Assembly (NCBI GenBank): GCA_036023115.1
Contig: JAYKKT010000079.1
Location: forward strand, 9,561,001 to 9,625,000
Direction: 5' to 3'
DNA length: 64,000 nt
From: Brasenia schreberi
Taxonomy: Eukaryota > Streptophyta > Magnoliopsida > Nymphaeales > Cabombaceae
Each line of letters starts with the position of its first letter. Within the stretch, counting starts at the first letter, position 1. A program made the position numbers and the translations under genes. Shown piece by piece: positions 21,904 to 34,349 of the stretch. The notes beneath the pieces are model-generated. The model did no database searches, had not been told where the DNA came from, and worked only from the letters and a program-made list of their open reading frames with translations.

Positions 21904-22069
21904 TGTAAACACCCCAAAATCCCATGATTTCCTCAAATTACCTGGTTTTGCAAAAGCAGCCCCAAAGGGCTATTTTGAGTCTGGAAACCCAGGAGCCTTC
22001 CAGACAACCCAGTACATATGTTAAAACTATATATGTTTTAAAATATATACATACAGTTTTTAAAACCTT
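21904..22069 (+). repeat. B 3' LTR, first part (U3 start)
   Basis: It starts TGTAAACACCCC after the PPT and is cut by element C at 22069. The last five bases, ACCTT, are the left copy of C's target duplication. Confidence 0.92.
22065..22069. repeat. Target site duplication of C, left copy (ACCTT)
   Basis: ACCTT before TGTAGAC is matched by ACCTT at 40036-40040 after TTTACA. A 5-bp duplication is the norm for Ty3/gypsy integrases. Confidence 0.9.
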
Positions 22070-23053
22070 TGTAGACATGGAAAATCCTCGACTCCGGGTT
22101 CTTAGGCCTTAAGCGAATCTTTTCGTGCTTACGTCGCTTAAAAAGGGTGTGCCAGCTAGCTTTCTCAAACTAGCGAAGTAAGTTTTGAAAATATCTGACT
22201 TTTGGGGCGACTATGGACAAGTGGGTTCTTTTCGTCGCAGACTTTCTTGCACCGGCGCGCAAGGGTCAGTCTGTACGCTTTAGGAAAACTCGATTTTACA
22301 CAAACACGACTCTTTTGAAAACTTGAAAGTGTTTTATCGATTGCTTTTGTCAAATTTGCAACTTTTATACATGGGATCTATGCGCTCCTATGTCTCTCGG
22401 GTTTTAGCCAATTTTGGCGTGTAGTTCTGTGCACCCAGTGCTCGATTTCGGGCAAGTTCTACACGATTTGATCAATCAGGTTCGATGCAAATATGCTCCC
22501 TATCTCGAGTGTGGCGGATATGCCGTGCAAACTCACACAACTTGAAGGGAAAACCCGGAATTTAAAGACATAGCAGAAGGGAAATAGCAGAAAGGAAAAT
22601 ATGGCTATATCTTAGATGCAGAAAGAAAATATATAGTTATATCTTAAGAGCGAGAAGGCTCAATGTGAGTGAGTGCTTTGAGTGTATAAATTGAAAGGCA
22701 ACTCACACGACTTGAACTTTAAAAACCCAACTGAAGGGGAAATACGTATATATATGTAAGAGCGGAAAGGCTCAATATGAGTGAGTGCTTTGAGTGTATA
22801 AAATGAAAGACAACTCACACGACTTGAACCTTAAAACCCAGCTGAATGTATATAAATAGAGCTATATCCTATGGGCTGTTGAGGCCCGTTTGTGTGCAAA
22901 GGTGTACAGATAAGAGCGGAAAGGCTCGAGTGTACGTGTGTGATTCGTGTTTCAAACCATAATATTACATTTCGGGGGGAGACTACGCTCCATTATTACA
23001 ACCCCGTATCGAATTTAATTGAACTTCAAACAATGTAAAAGATCAGATTCGAA

Positions 23054-23060
23054 CACTTAC
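23054..23060 (-). other. Putative 5' splice site in C 3' LTR
   Basis: The minus strand reads GTAAGTG. The 5' LTR copy, the one that would act in the transcript, is at 38038-38044. Confidence 0.55.
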
Positions 23061-23235
23061 ACGTCGTCTGCTTAGGCTTTCTTTATCAATGGAATCCGAC
23101 CTTGGGTACAGCCGTTGGATGGACCTCTCTCTACGAATTGATCAGGTGCGTGGGGTGTTGATCCTAATCTTTGGTCTAGGCTAGGTCTAAATGGGTGGTC
23201 TTGGGTAAGAGTTAAGCCAAGGTCCTAAGGGGATA

Positions 23236-24080
23236 CTCGGCCAGCTAATGGCCGAACTTGGTTGGTGTGTTGGGAATGATCTTAGGCAAGGTTCTAAAGA
23301 AATGGTCTAAGGGAATGCTCGGCAAAAGGGTGGCCGAGCTGGGTAGGTTTAGGAAGTGATTTTAGGTAAGGTTGAAGGTGAGGCCCTAAGGAAATGGCTC
23401 GACCAAATGGTGGCCGAGCTGGGCAAATTTTTGAAGACTCGTCTTAGGTAGGATCTAAGAGGGGATCCTAAGGAAAGAGCTCGGCCAATGGTGGCCGAGC
23501 TAGGTAGTTTTTAGGATTGTCTTAGGTAGAGTTTAAGCTAAGGTAGGAGGTTAAGGTTTAGGAGTTTAATGGGACGGGTCTAGGGTGAGCTCGGCCAACT
23601 AATGGCCGAACTTGGGATGCTCTTAGGTAGGGTTTAAGGTGCGACTCTAAGGAAATGTTGCTAAGGTAATGCTCGGCCAAATGGTGGCCGAGCTGGGTGG
23701 GATTTAGTAGATGGTTTTAGGTAGGTTTTGGAAACCAAGTTCTAAGTAACTGCTCGGCCAAATGGTGGCCGAGCTGGGTAGGATTTAGTGGGTGGTTTAG
23801 GTAGGTTCAAGCCAATACTCGGCCAGCTAGTGGCCAAGCTAGGTGAGTGTGGGTGGCTAGGGGAATCGAGTGCATTAGGCACTCGGTTTGGTTAGGCTTT
23901 TTAGGTTGAATGGTAAGGATCTAAGGGAGGGTTTAAGACCAATACTTAGGGTGATTAGTGGGGTAGATCTAGGGAAAGCTCGGCCAGATATTGGCCGAGC
24001 TTGGGTGGTTTTGTTTGGGATCGGTTTTGGGTAGAGTAGGATGGGTTTTAACAAGGCTCGGCCAGCACTTTGGCCAAGCT
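23236..24080. repeat. Array of about ten CTCGGCC palindromes in C leader
   Basis: Imperfect copies of GCTCGGCC-n-GGCCGAGC (loops such as AAATGGT, AGCTAAT, AGATATT) are spaced about 60-110 bp, within TTAGGTAGG-type filler. The position, between TATA and donor, equals that of the unrelated GGCCTGC array in D. The 5' LTR copy is 38219-39057, where the last hairpin is cut by a deletion. Confidence 0.9.
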
Positions 24081-24445
24081 TGGGTGGGTTCTAGGGAGTG
24101 TACTTTGGGTAGTTTTAGAGGATTGGGGAAAGAGGGGCTTAGTTTTAGTGTTTTAGGAACTAACCTTAGTTAGGGAAAACCGGCCAGATCCTATTGGCTT
24201 CCACGCATCCATCCTTCACGCATTGAGAGAGCCATCCAAGCTGCCGGATTCCACCTTGTTGCAGCACCTTCCTTGCGTGAAATGGAGAAAGTAGCCCACA
24301 ATATACACCCACATGTTCAGCCCACAATGGAAAGGCCAAGTCAAGCCACTTTCCTTGACTTGCTTTCCTCTCTCTCTCTCTCTCTCCTACCCAAGCAAAG
24401 AGGCGTGAAAATTTTTTGCAGCCCTTTTGAATCAGCCCCTCACAT

Positions 24446-24454
24446 CCTTTTATA
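24446..24454 (-). promoter_or_regulatory. TATA box of C 3' LTR
   Basis: The minus strand has CTATAAAAGG. The 5' LTR copy, expected to drive C, is at 39386-39394. Confidence 0.65.
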
Positions 24455-25084
24455 GACTTCTTATTTGGATATGGATCTTGGATTGATTCTGAAATCTGGA
24501 TCCAATCCAAGTCTTGTTTGGATCTGGATTTTGGGTTTGGATCTGGATATTTGGATCCAAATTTGATCCAAAATTTTCTCTTCTTCGGTCCTTCCTAGCG
24601 TTTCGAGCCCTGAGTTCATCAACGCTCCATCTTATGCTGGGTTTTTCCCAATTTCGTCGTCCAAGCTCCTTTTCACCTTTTCGGACTCTGTTTCAACTGA
24701 TTTTTGTTGTTTTTAACTTGGATTGTTCGTGATTTCAGGGGCACTGTTGGCTTGGCCTCCGATGCTTCCGTCTTGAAGTCTATTTGCGGCCTGGGCTCTT
24801 CTTTTGTCTTTGAATTTGGCTTTTCATCGGGCTGGGCTTGCTCTTTGAATTTTTCGAATCTCTGTTGCAACTGCTTTGGGCCAGGTTTTACCTGTTCGTC
24901 TGGGCTTTTGCAAGAATAGGACTTTCATCCATTTTCAAGAATTTATGTTCCGACAGGGTTGGAAAACGGAGGTTTGAAGTATTTGAGTTCCTGGGTTTTC
25001 GAAAATTCCAATTTTGGCTTTCTGAGCTTATTTTCGAACCAGGCATTTATTTTTGCAAAATTTTTGGATTTTGGGGTGTTTACA

Positions 25085-26261
25085 GATGCCCCTCTTTGTC
25101 ATTATCCAAATTGATTTGGATAATGGCAAAGAAGATAACACCCCTAATTGTTTTCTCCCCGGATTTGATCTTGAGAATATGGGATCGTCCCAATATTTGA
25201 GAAAAACATTTTCTTTTAAGCCTGATAGGAGGAGATTTTTCTTCAAAAGGGGACTTTCTATGGATCTAGCCCTAAATGAAGATCATGTAGGAGGTGCTCA
25301 TGCGTGGATATGCAAAGTGCATGACATGGCTGAGGTGCCAGAAAGGGGCGACCTCCTAGAGACCAGATTATATGGTCGAACTTTTGAGTCTTTATGAAAA
25401 CCTGCTGCTCCAAGTGAGCGGGCTTTACGTATGCTCGATGTTCGAGTTTTTGAAATTCGATTTTAAGAGGGAAAGTTTTCCTGAACCGTCAATCCTAAGG
25501 ACCTTTAGCTCCTCGTGTTTTCCTTTACTTGAGTCTCGACACTCGCTAATCTAGTAGAGGTTTTATGAGAAAACAAGCCACATTTCAAAATTTTTACGCC
25601 TTACTCAAAACGTCGTATTCTCAAACAAGATGAAATTCAAGTAAGTAAATCCTATTTTTACTTTAGGATTCCCTGAAATGAACCATGTTTCGCTTGGGAT
25701 AAGTTGTAGGGATGGGAAAGAAGTACCACAGTCCCTTCTGAAGTGTCCCGTGGTTTGAGGCAAAGAAGGTGGAAAAACTGCTCTTTTTGAGCTTTTTGGC
25801 CTTTTTCTTTCTTTTTTCCATAGAGGGTCTCCCTTTGGGAGTATTTTTTCTTTAATCCCTCTTTTCCATAGAAGACTTGAATTTTCTTTTTGATTCATTT
25901 TTCTTTCTTTGGGAAATAGATTTTTGGCGGGAATTTCCCTTTGTTTTGGCCAAGTTTTCCTTTTGGAAGGAGAAGAGAAGAGGGGAGGACTTATCCCAAG
26001 GTCATACTCGATCCATTCCAGATCAGCCTATTTAGAAATAGCACATACAACTTGCAAGTATCTCGCTATATTGAATTAGGCCTTTCTTTGTAAGAAGAAG
26101 GATTTTGAAATGTAGCCACGTATTTAGAAAGCTCTGCTTTTTCACAAAGTGTCGATTCTCTCATTCAGGGTCACACAACTTACCTTTGATCCTTGGTTTA
26201 GAAGTTTCAAAGTAGTTTTCCCTAAAACATTTTTACCAAAAATGGGAATTTAACTCAGACC
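25085..26261 (-). other. C 3' non-coding region, PPT and palindrome
   Basis: It lies between the C pol stop and the 3' LTR. The PPT complement is 25085-25098 and the palindrome 25100-25125 (12-bp perfect arms). The region around 25600-25900 resembles the minisatellite region of D but as a single copy. It also contains the antisense ORF listed next. Confidence 0.82.
25086..25397 (+). CDS. Antisense ORF of C (aORF), about 103 codons
   Basis: It starts at the ATG in the PPT complement, Met-Pro-Leu-Phe-Val-Ile-Ile-Gln-Ile-Asp-Leu-Asp-Asn-Gly-Lys, and stays open to 25397. It shares this start and a later Asn-Glu-Asp-His-Val-Gly / Met-Ala pattern with A's aORF, but is shorter. No domain is recognised. 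It may be a decaying accessory ORF. Confidence 0.4.
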   Translation: MPLFVIIQIDLDNGKEDNTPNCFLPGFDLENMGSSQYLRKTFSFKPDRRRFFFKRGLSMDLALNEDHVGGAHAWICKVHDMAEVPERGDLLETRLYGRTFESL

Positions 26262-29200
26262 CTATACGTGATATTTTTTCAAATACTGAATATTGATAGG
26301 ATCTGCTAAATTCCTACCTTCGACATCGGTTAACCAATAAGAATTGTTCGTGGTGGTTCCACGTACAACGTAAGGGCCATCCCACTTGGGCCGCCACTTT
26401 CCAAGTGGATGTGGGCCACGATGATGAATGATTTTCAAAACGAGATCTCCCACTTCAAAGTGGTGAGGTTTCATATGTTTCTCATAATGTCAAGCGATCC
26501 TTTGCCGGTATGCGTGAGCATGGTCCGTAGCAAGGAGTCGCCTCTCATCTAATAGATCTAGTTCAGCCATCCTAGCATGTTGAAGTGTCTCTAGGGGGAG
26601 GTCGAGTGCAATGGATGTATGAAATGAATGCAGACGTGTATGGATGGGGAGAACGGCGTTTGTGTCGTAAACCAACTCAAAAGGCGTGGCATTTGTGGGA
26701 GTGCAGATGGAAGTCCTATAAGCCCATAAGGCTTCATCCAGCTTCTCGTGCCATGTTCTACCCTTCTCTATGGTTTTCTCAACAACGCTGATGAGAGTCT
26801 TGTTGGTGGCTTTGGCTTGGCCGTTGCCTTGAGGGTAGTAAGGCGATGAGAAGTGATGATTTATGCCATACTTGTTGCACAGCTTGACCATCCGCTCGTT
26901 TTTAAATGGGGTGCCATTGTCGGACACAAGATCTCTTGGAACTCCAAATCGAGCCAAGATGTTTTTCCTAATGAAAGCCACCACATGTTGCCCCTGGACA
27001 TTTGTCAGGGAGGTGGCTTCGACCCATTTGGAAAAATACTCAGTGGCTGCTAAAATGAACCTGTGTCCATTCGAGGCCTTTGGAAAAATTGGTCCTACGA
27101 TATCAAACGCCCGCATGGTGAATGGCCAGGGGCTGACCACGGAATGCAGTGATGATGAGGGGATATGAATGGCGTGACCATGCACTTGACATGGGTGACA
27201 CTTCCTAACATGATCGTGGCAATTTTTTCTCAGGGTGGACCAAAAATAACCCGCTCTAAGTATTTTCATCGCCATCATGTTGGCATTGACATGACCTCCA
27301 CATTCTCCATCGTGGAATTCATGCATAACAGTCCTAGCCTCCTCTAGGTCGACGCATCTTAGTAAGATGCCGGTAAAACTCTTTTTGTACAGAACCCCAC
27401 CCAAAATCGTGTATCGGGTAGAAATTTTTCGGATGAATGCCTTATCTTTAGGTGTGGCATCCTCAGTGAATCCCCTATTTTCTAGAAAATTCTTTATGTC
27501 ATAAAACCAAAGTTTTTCATCGGAATAAGGGTTATTTTGGCAAATTTGCAAATCGTGTATGGAAGGAGTGGGTGAGTGCCATATTTCAAGGGGTCTGGTT
27601 CCCAAAGTGGGATCGACCCTTAGGGCTGAACCCAAGGATGAGAGGGCATTAGCGACGCTATTATCCTCTCTTCCTACATGTGTTAGAGTACACGATTGGA
27701 ACGACTCGACCAGTCGAGTGGCCAACTCGTGGTATGGAAGCAGTTTTTCATTTCGAACTTGCCAAATCTTTAAAACTTGGTTTATAACAAGGAGTGAATC
27801 TCCAAAGACCTCGATGCATGATGCCCCTAGAGTTTTCAAAACTTTTAAACCTTGTATGAGTGCTTCATACTCAGCTATATTATTGGAACATTTGAAATCT
27901 AGGCGAATTGCTATGGGGATCTCTCCCTTTTCAGGGGATACGAGGATGATCTCGGCACCAGCCCCTCGTTGGTTTCGTGCCCCGTCAAAGTGCATCTTCC
28001 ACACTTGGTTTTCGAAAGAGTTTGCCAAAATGTGGTTTTGAAAATGGTTTTGCAATATGCCTTCATCAGGCATTTCATTGAGTGTGGGATACGCATCTTC
28101 TAGGGGGAACTCAGCCACGTAGTCTGCTAGGGGTTGCCCCTTAATGGAGACCTGGTGATGGTATTTTAAGTCATACTCCATTAGAAGGAGTTGCCATTTG
28201 CCCAATCTACCAGTGAGAATGGGTTTTTCGAATAAGTGCTTGATTGGGTCAAGCTTGGACACTATCCAGATCTCATGATCTAGGAAATAGTGTCAAAATT
28301 TCTGGTAGGCCCAGCTAGGGTCAAGCACGTCTTCTCCATGGCCTGATAATTCCTTTCGTAAGCTAGGAGAGTTTTCGAAATATAGTATATGGCACATTCC
28401 TTGTGAGTGTCATCCACGTATTGAGCTAACAGAGCTCCCAAGGCATTCGCATGCACAGAAATATAAAGTAGAACAGGTTTTCCTTGTTTTGGAGGGTTTA
28501 AAACAGGGGGATTAACTAAGTACGCCTTTAACCTTTCAAACGATTTTTGGCACTCGTCATCCCATAGAAATTTTGTACCCTTTCTCAACAACTTGTTGAA
28601 GGGTTCGCATCTAGTTGCCAGGTTTTAGATAAACCTGCGAATGGACTGTAGGCGACCCTGGAGGCTACGAATCTGCGTGAGATTGGAGGGTGGAGACATG
28701 TCTATGATGGCTCTACACTTAGAGGGGTCGACTTTTATGCCCCTTTGGCTTACCATAAATCCTAAAAGCTTACCGGATTCTACACCGAATACGCACTTTT
28801 GAGGGCTTAGCTTTATGTTGTAAAGTCTAAGCCTTTCGAAAATCTTTTGCAAACATTCGAGATGAGTGCATCGAGTTTTTGACTTAGCCAGGAGATCATC
28901 CACGTATACCTCTACGAGATCGTGAATTTCATCGTGAAAGATCGAGGTCATAGCTCTCTGGTACGTGGCACCAGCATTTTTCAAACCAAAGGGCATGACT
29001 GTATAGCAGTACGTGCCCCATGGGGTCATGAAAGCGATCTTAGCCTGATCTCGTGGGCTTAGTTTGATTGGGTTATATCCTGAATAGTCATCCATGAATG
29101 AAAACATTTCATGATTTGCAGTACTATCGACTATCAAATCAATGTTTGGTAAAGGGAAATTATCTTTTGGCGTGGCTTTATTCAGGTTTCTGAAATCGAT

Positions 29201-30046
29201 GCATATCCAAATTTTCCCACTGGTTTTTCGAACAACAACTATATTGGACAACCAATCAGAATACGCAATGGGTTTTATAAATCCGACTTTTAACAGATCT
29301 TCTAAACCCTCTTTGACTTGTGAATGCACATTCGGATGTATCTTCCTAAGCTTTTGTTTTACGGGTTTTGCATCTGAATCTAAGGGAAGACGATGCTCTA
29401 CAACATTCGGGTCTATACCCGGCATGTCTTCATATGTCCATGCAAACACATCAACGTAGGTTTTCAAAAATGCAATGAATGATGCTCTTTCATGCTCATG
29501 CAAACATGCGCCTACCTTAATGAGTCTGGGCTTTAAATCACTCCCTAAGTTTATCTCTATGAAATCCCCTCCTACTGATTTCGAAGGTTTTTCAAAATCG
29601 AGAATTTTATGAAATTCAGGGAGCTCAGAAGTAGGATCTTCCTCGAGGGAATCCATTTCCAGGATTTGATCATTCTCAAGACTTCTAAATCCTAGGGAAT
29701 TTGGACTTGATGCACAGTTTTCGCAAATGCCTGGTTTTTGTTTTGGATTTCCTGCAGGTTTTGAAGATTTTGGTACTCTTATGAAGAGGACTTTCTTTTC
29801 GAAATTCTTTGCTTTTTCAAAACCTTTACCAGGAGCTGCTAAATACAAGATTTTGTTTTTGGTATTTTGAGAATTTTCGTTTTTTTGGATTTTTGTAAGG
29901 AAAGAACTTTGGGAACTATACAAACAACTCTTTTTTCGAGTTTTTGATCTTTTTCAAATGTTTTTGGTCTTTGGGATTTTTCAATTTTTTGAATTTCGAG
30001 TTTTTCAAATGTTTTTGGGTTTTTGATTGAGGGATCTTCCATCATA
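26262..30046 (-). pseudogene. pol: Element C pol (RT, dual RNase H, integrase), several lesions
   Basis: It starts Met-Met-Glu-Asp-Pro two bases after the acceptor. The Lys-rich linker has a frameshift near 29880. RT runs to Arg-Arg-Phe-Ile then TAA near 28627; the degenerate RNase H has a one-base loss near 28312; then 590 open codons (28262-26490) cover aRH (FDGA, YEAL, GDSLLV, all acids present) and the integrase. CGA to TGA near 26488 stops it before the last 70 codons (GPY/F module, stop at 26262). The zinc finger is intact (GGH). The catalytic Glu of the integrase core is Lys (AAA; plus-strand TTT at 26811-26813), the same change as in B. Confidence 0.94.
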
Positions 30047-30542
30047 CCTACAAAGAAAAATGCCACTAGTTAGACTCCAAACAAGAGGTCTAAATCATAG
30101 GTTTCTGCTTGGGTAGGCTCCAGGGCACCCTTGACCCAGGTGGTCATAGGGGGTGGTTCTGGTGGTATTCTGGGAGTATAGCCGATCCCGTGTCAGCTTT
30201 GGTTGGCTTTGGGCAAGATGGGTTCTACGAGACCCTGGTTTTGTGCCCCTAGACTTTTGTATGGCATATACCCCATGTTCAATAACATGTTCCACGATTT
30301 TTTGTTTTTGGAAAAGTTTCATATAATTCGTGATCCTGGAACTTGCTATCGTCCATGTTATGCACATAAGGCTTTCTGTCCAGGGGTTTTGGAAACAGTT
30401 GACGCTTGGATTTTCCTGGGATGGTTAATGTTTTGAGTGGGCCAGCCTTGGGCGGCCCCTGGATGTATACGACCTTCCTAGGTATCTGAAGGGTGAGCTT
30501 TGGTGGCTTGACCATGGTTTGCCCTGAGTTGGCCTCGTAGGC
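30047..30542 (-). other. C protease-pol spacer: G-patch remnant and 3' splice site
   Basis: The minus strand continues the protease frame past a stop at 30543 through NMDDSKFQDHELY, then (after a frameshift in an A-run near 30300) a G-patch with GYMPYKSLG and HGIGYTP, ending about 30070. The acceptor CTTTGTAG (AG at 30050-30049) follows. This matches the C-terminal third of D's ORF. Confidence 0.8.
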
Positions 30543-32933
30543 CTAGGAACTTGAAAAACATGGGGAATTCTGGATTCCCTGAAGCTGTGGGTGGCTCTCA
30601 CCTAGGATCACAACAATTTGATTTTCAAAAGGGATTTTGACACACCTATGGAAGGTGGACGGCACAGCATACAGGCTGTGTATCCAAGGCCTTCCCAGCA
30701 GTAGGTTGTAGTGGGGATGGATGTCCAAAACATGGAATACCCCCACGTGAGCTATCCCTCCCGTTTCCATGGGAAGTTCAATGGATCCTAAAGGTCTAGA
30801 CGCATTTCCATCGTATCTAGTGATTACGATGGGGCTTGGATTCATGGAAGTTAAGGTGACTCCAATCTGATATACTATGTGAAGTGGAAGGATGTTGAGC
30901 CCTCCTCCTCCGTCAACTAGGCACCTATCCAGAGAGTGGTGATTCAATACCACCTCGATGTGTAGGGCCTGATTATGGGATTCGTAGGGTCTTTCGAGAT
31001 CCTCTTCCGAAAACATGATAGGTGTTTTTGCACCTATGGACGCCACTTGATTGGACAAGGATTCTGGGGTTATGTCCGAAATAACCTTTGCTCTTTCTAA
31101 AATTTTTTCTAACATGAGTCTATGCCTAAGCAAGGTTTGTATCAGCTCTAGGATGGACATGTTAATGGGAATCTTTGAAAGATGGTTTTCGAAATCATAC
31201 AAGTTCAAAATGACTTTTCCTTTGTCCGTTTTGGGCAGAACTCTAGGAATACACGCTTTTGAAGGGTCAGGCACACTGACCACTTTTTTAGCATTTTGCA
31301 GATGTGGGGGTTGATAGATCCTCCCGGATCTTGTCACTTGCCCCACGATCAACCTAGGGTTCGCACTTAAGATGGCTCTAATCGAATGTTTTGGAGCACC
31401 TTGAATTTTCAAAACTAGTTTAATCGGGGACGGAACTCTTGGTGGTCCCCGAATCACTACTTGGGCAGGTTTCCTATGCAGGATGAGTGTAGATGCACAA
31501 GTGGAGAAGCCAGACTTATATGTATGCGCCAGACTCTTTGAAATTGTGAGAGCACATACCTCTTTGCCCTTCCCACTGGTACTTGCGTGATTGAGGAAGG
31601 GTTCTTTGAAAATAGCTTGGGCAGGCTCCGGTTCCTCAGTGACCTGAAGCCGACCCTCTACTATCAAGTTCTCAATTTGGTTTAGGAGGGAAAAACACTC
31701 CTTCGTATCATGGCCTTTGAGTCGATGATACTTACAGAATTGATTCAAAAACCTCCCTTTGGAAGTGATTCCCTCGGAGACAGGGAGTTTGATCATGCCT
31801 TGGGCGAGTAGGAGGTCTAGGATCTCCGACACAGGTTGCCCCAGCGGAGTGTACTCCCATTTTTCAAATGGTTTTTATATTTTTTTGTCTTTTCTGTTTT
31901 CAAAATTTTCAAAATTCTTTGAAGTACTCGCCAGCCTTGGATCTACCTGGACATTGGCGACCTTGTGGGGTTTTCCCCCTTTGTCCATGGTGGGTAGCCC
32001 ATAATTGCCGGGCTTTTCCAAGCGGGTCTTTGAATTTACGCTCCCTTTCCACAGGTGGTCGTAAACCCCTTTTTTCAAATTTGTCTCAAAAAGAGATGCT
32101 TTTTTAATCAGTTTGTGAAAAGTAGAGATTTCATGTAAAGAAAGAAGAGTTTTCAATTCAGTTTTGAAATTATCCAGGATGAGCATTACTGCGCATCCTT
32201 CGGATATGGGTTCCCGTACCTGCCCAAGGAGCAACCTCCATCGAACGATAAATGTATGCATATCTTCGTTCATACCTTGCTTTGTATCCCTCAAAGTGTT
32301 CAATGTAGGCATGACTTCAATGTTGTGTGAAAATCTTTGCATGAAGCAGTTCGCCAACTCTTCAAAAGTTGCGAACTGGCTCAAATCGTAGGAAGCCAGC
32401 CATTTAGAAGCTGTGCCTTTGAGGGATAAGGGGAACCAATACACCCATTTCATCGAGTCCTTCTTTTTCTTGTGGGCTCGATGAGAGAAAAGCTGCAGGT
32501 GAGACCTAGGGTCTCTCGTGCCATCATATCGATGGAAATTCGGTATTTCGTCATCACTGTCTGTTTCGTAATCTAAAGGTAGAAAATCAGACAGGACGTA
32601 CGTTGTTTTCTCTTTATTTTGCCCCTTCAGCAACTGCTATAGGGCTTTACGATCCTTGTGAGTGAAGGAATCCAGGTATTGGTTGCCTTCCATCTCGGAG
32701 GTCTCCTTGTGTTTACGAGTTTTTCCAAACTTCTTTTTGGCCTTTATTGGTTCGCCATGTGACGAACACGAATCAGCTCCTTCAGCCTCTTGGCTAAGAG
32801 CAGCGATCTTGGCCTCGTACTCTCTTCTTAACTCTTCCTCTTTTTGTTTTCGATTTTTCAAAGATCTCCTAGAATGAGAACTTGAAGAGCATGAGAACCG
32901 GCTAGACACTTCATTGGAGTCTGAACTCGACAT
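30543..32933 (-). pseudogene. gag-pro: Element C gag-pro, two internal stops
   Basis: Start chosen at Met-Ser-Ser-Ser-Asp-Ser (32933), identical to F's. The N-terminal coil is rich in Glu and Lys; a TAG at 32639-32637 and a TAA at 31877-31875 lie in the same frame. The capsid-type Retrotrans_gag domain is about 32550-32050 (WFPLSLKGTASKWLASY). A C-x2-H-x4-H-x4-C knuckle (CKYHRLKGHDTKEC) is near 31700-31735. The aspartic protease has LVDGG (Asp codon 30912-30914) and LLLGRPWIHS. The frame ends in TAG at 30543, before the G-patch part that is continuous in related copies. Confidence 0.92.
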
Positions 32934-33079
32934 GACTCCGACGCTTTTAAATCCAACTATGAAATGCAAGAAGACAAAGAGTTAAAACACTTTTCTTTGA
33001 AAAAAATGATTTTTTCAGAGATTGGTTTGTTTGTATCGATTTTTCCTTAAGACCCACGTCCCACCAGGCGTGCCAAATC
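32934..33079 (-). other. C leader with primer binding site
   Basis: The minus strand has TGGCACGCCTGGTGGGAC at 33075-33058, with one change from D and F. It is four bases inside the 5' LTR end. Confidence 0.85.
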
Positions 33080-34349
33080 TGTAGACACGGAAAATCCTCG
33101 ACTCCGGGTTCTTAGGCCTTAAGCGAATCTTTTCGTGCTTACGTCGCTTAAAAAGGGCGTGCCAGCTAGCTTTCTCAAACTAACGAAGTAAGTTTTGAAA
33201 ATATCTGACTTTTGGGGCGACTGTGGACAAGTGGGTTCTTTTCGTCGCAGACTTTCTTGCACCGGCGTGCAAGGGTCAGTCTGTACGCTTTAGGAAAACT
33301 CAATTTTACACAAACACGACTCTTTTGAAAACTTGAAAGTGTTTTATCGATTGCTTTTGTCAAATTTGCAACTTTTATACATGGGATCTATGCGCTCTTA
33401 TGTCTCTCAGGTTTTAGCCAATTTTGGCGTGTAGTTGTGTGCATCCAGTGCTAGATTTTGGGCAAGTTCTACACGATTTGATCAATCGGGTTCGATGCAA
33501 ATATGCTCCCTATCTCGAGTGTGGCGGATATGCAATGCAAACTCACACAACTTGAAGGGAAAACCCAGAATTTAAAGACATAGCAGAAGGGAAATAGTAG
33601 AAAGGGAAATATGGCTATATTTTAGATGCGGAAAGAAAATATATAGCTATATCTTAAGAGCGAGAAGGCTCAATGTGAGTGAGTGCTTTGAGTGTATAAA
33701 TTGAAAGGCAACTCACACAACTTGAACCTTAAAAACCTAGCTGTAGACGCGCAAAAATCCCCGCCTCTTCACCTTTTCAGGGCTTAGAGTGGGTCTAAGG
33801 CCTATATATGCAAACAGGGCGTGCCAGCTAGCTTACCTAAGCTAGCGAAGATATTTTTAACACTGACTTCTAAACATGGCGACTGTGAGCAAGTAAGCTC
33901 TTGTCGTCGCAGATCTTCTTGCACTGATGCGCAAGGGTCAGTCTGTACACTTTGCAAAAATCGAGTTTTGGAGAGAAAGTCTACGAAGCGGTTCGAGGTG
34001 TCTATTTCGGGTCTTTAAAATGCGATTGCATGTTTTAGATCACGTGGATTTGCACGTGCCTAAGTCTTCGGGCCACCTAGTTTGTGTGTTATGAACACTC
34101 CACTACATGGGCGAATTCGAGCGGGGCTTGCTTTGATGCAATATGCGTCCTACCTCGTGGTATGGCGTAGATGCAATGCAAACTCACGCTACTCCAAAGG
34201 GAAAACCCGAAATGTAAAGACAATACTGAAGGGAAATAACCGAAGGGAAATAACCGAAGGGAAATAATCGAAGGGAAATGACCGAAGGGAAATAACCGAA
34301 GGGAGATATGTATATAGATTATGTATATGAGCCCTTACTCGGGTCTTGT

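Larger units (their letters stand above)
22070..25084 (-). repeat. C 3' LTR (3015 bp)
   Basis: TGTAGACATGG to GGTGTTTACA, followed by the PPT complement. It contains the donor at 23054-23060, hairpin units around 22640-22930 (GAGCGAGAAGGCTC, GAGCGGAAAGGCTC), the palindrome array at 23236-24080 and the TATA box at 24446-24454. Relative to the 5' LTR it lacks about 18 bp near 24608 and keeps about 57 bp (near 24075-24130) that the 5' copy has lost. Confidence 0.93.

Noticed and set aside
26262..32933. Endogenous pararetrovirus (caulimovirid)
   Set aside because: An integrase, true LTRs, PBS, PPT and 5-bp target duplication are present; there is no movement protein.
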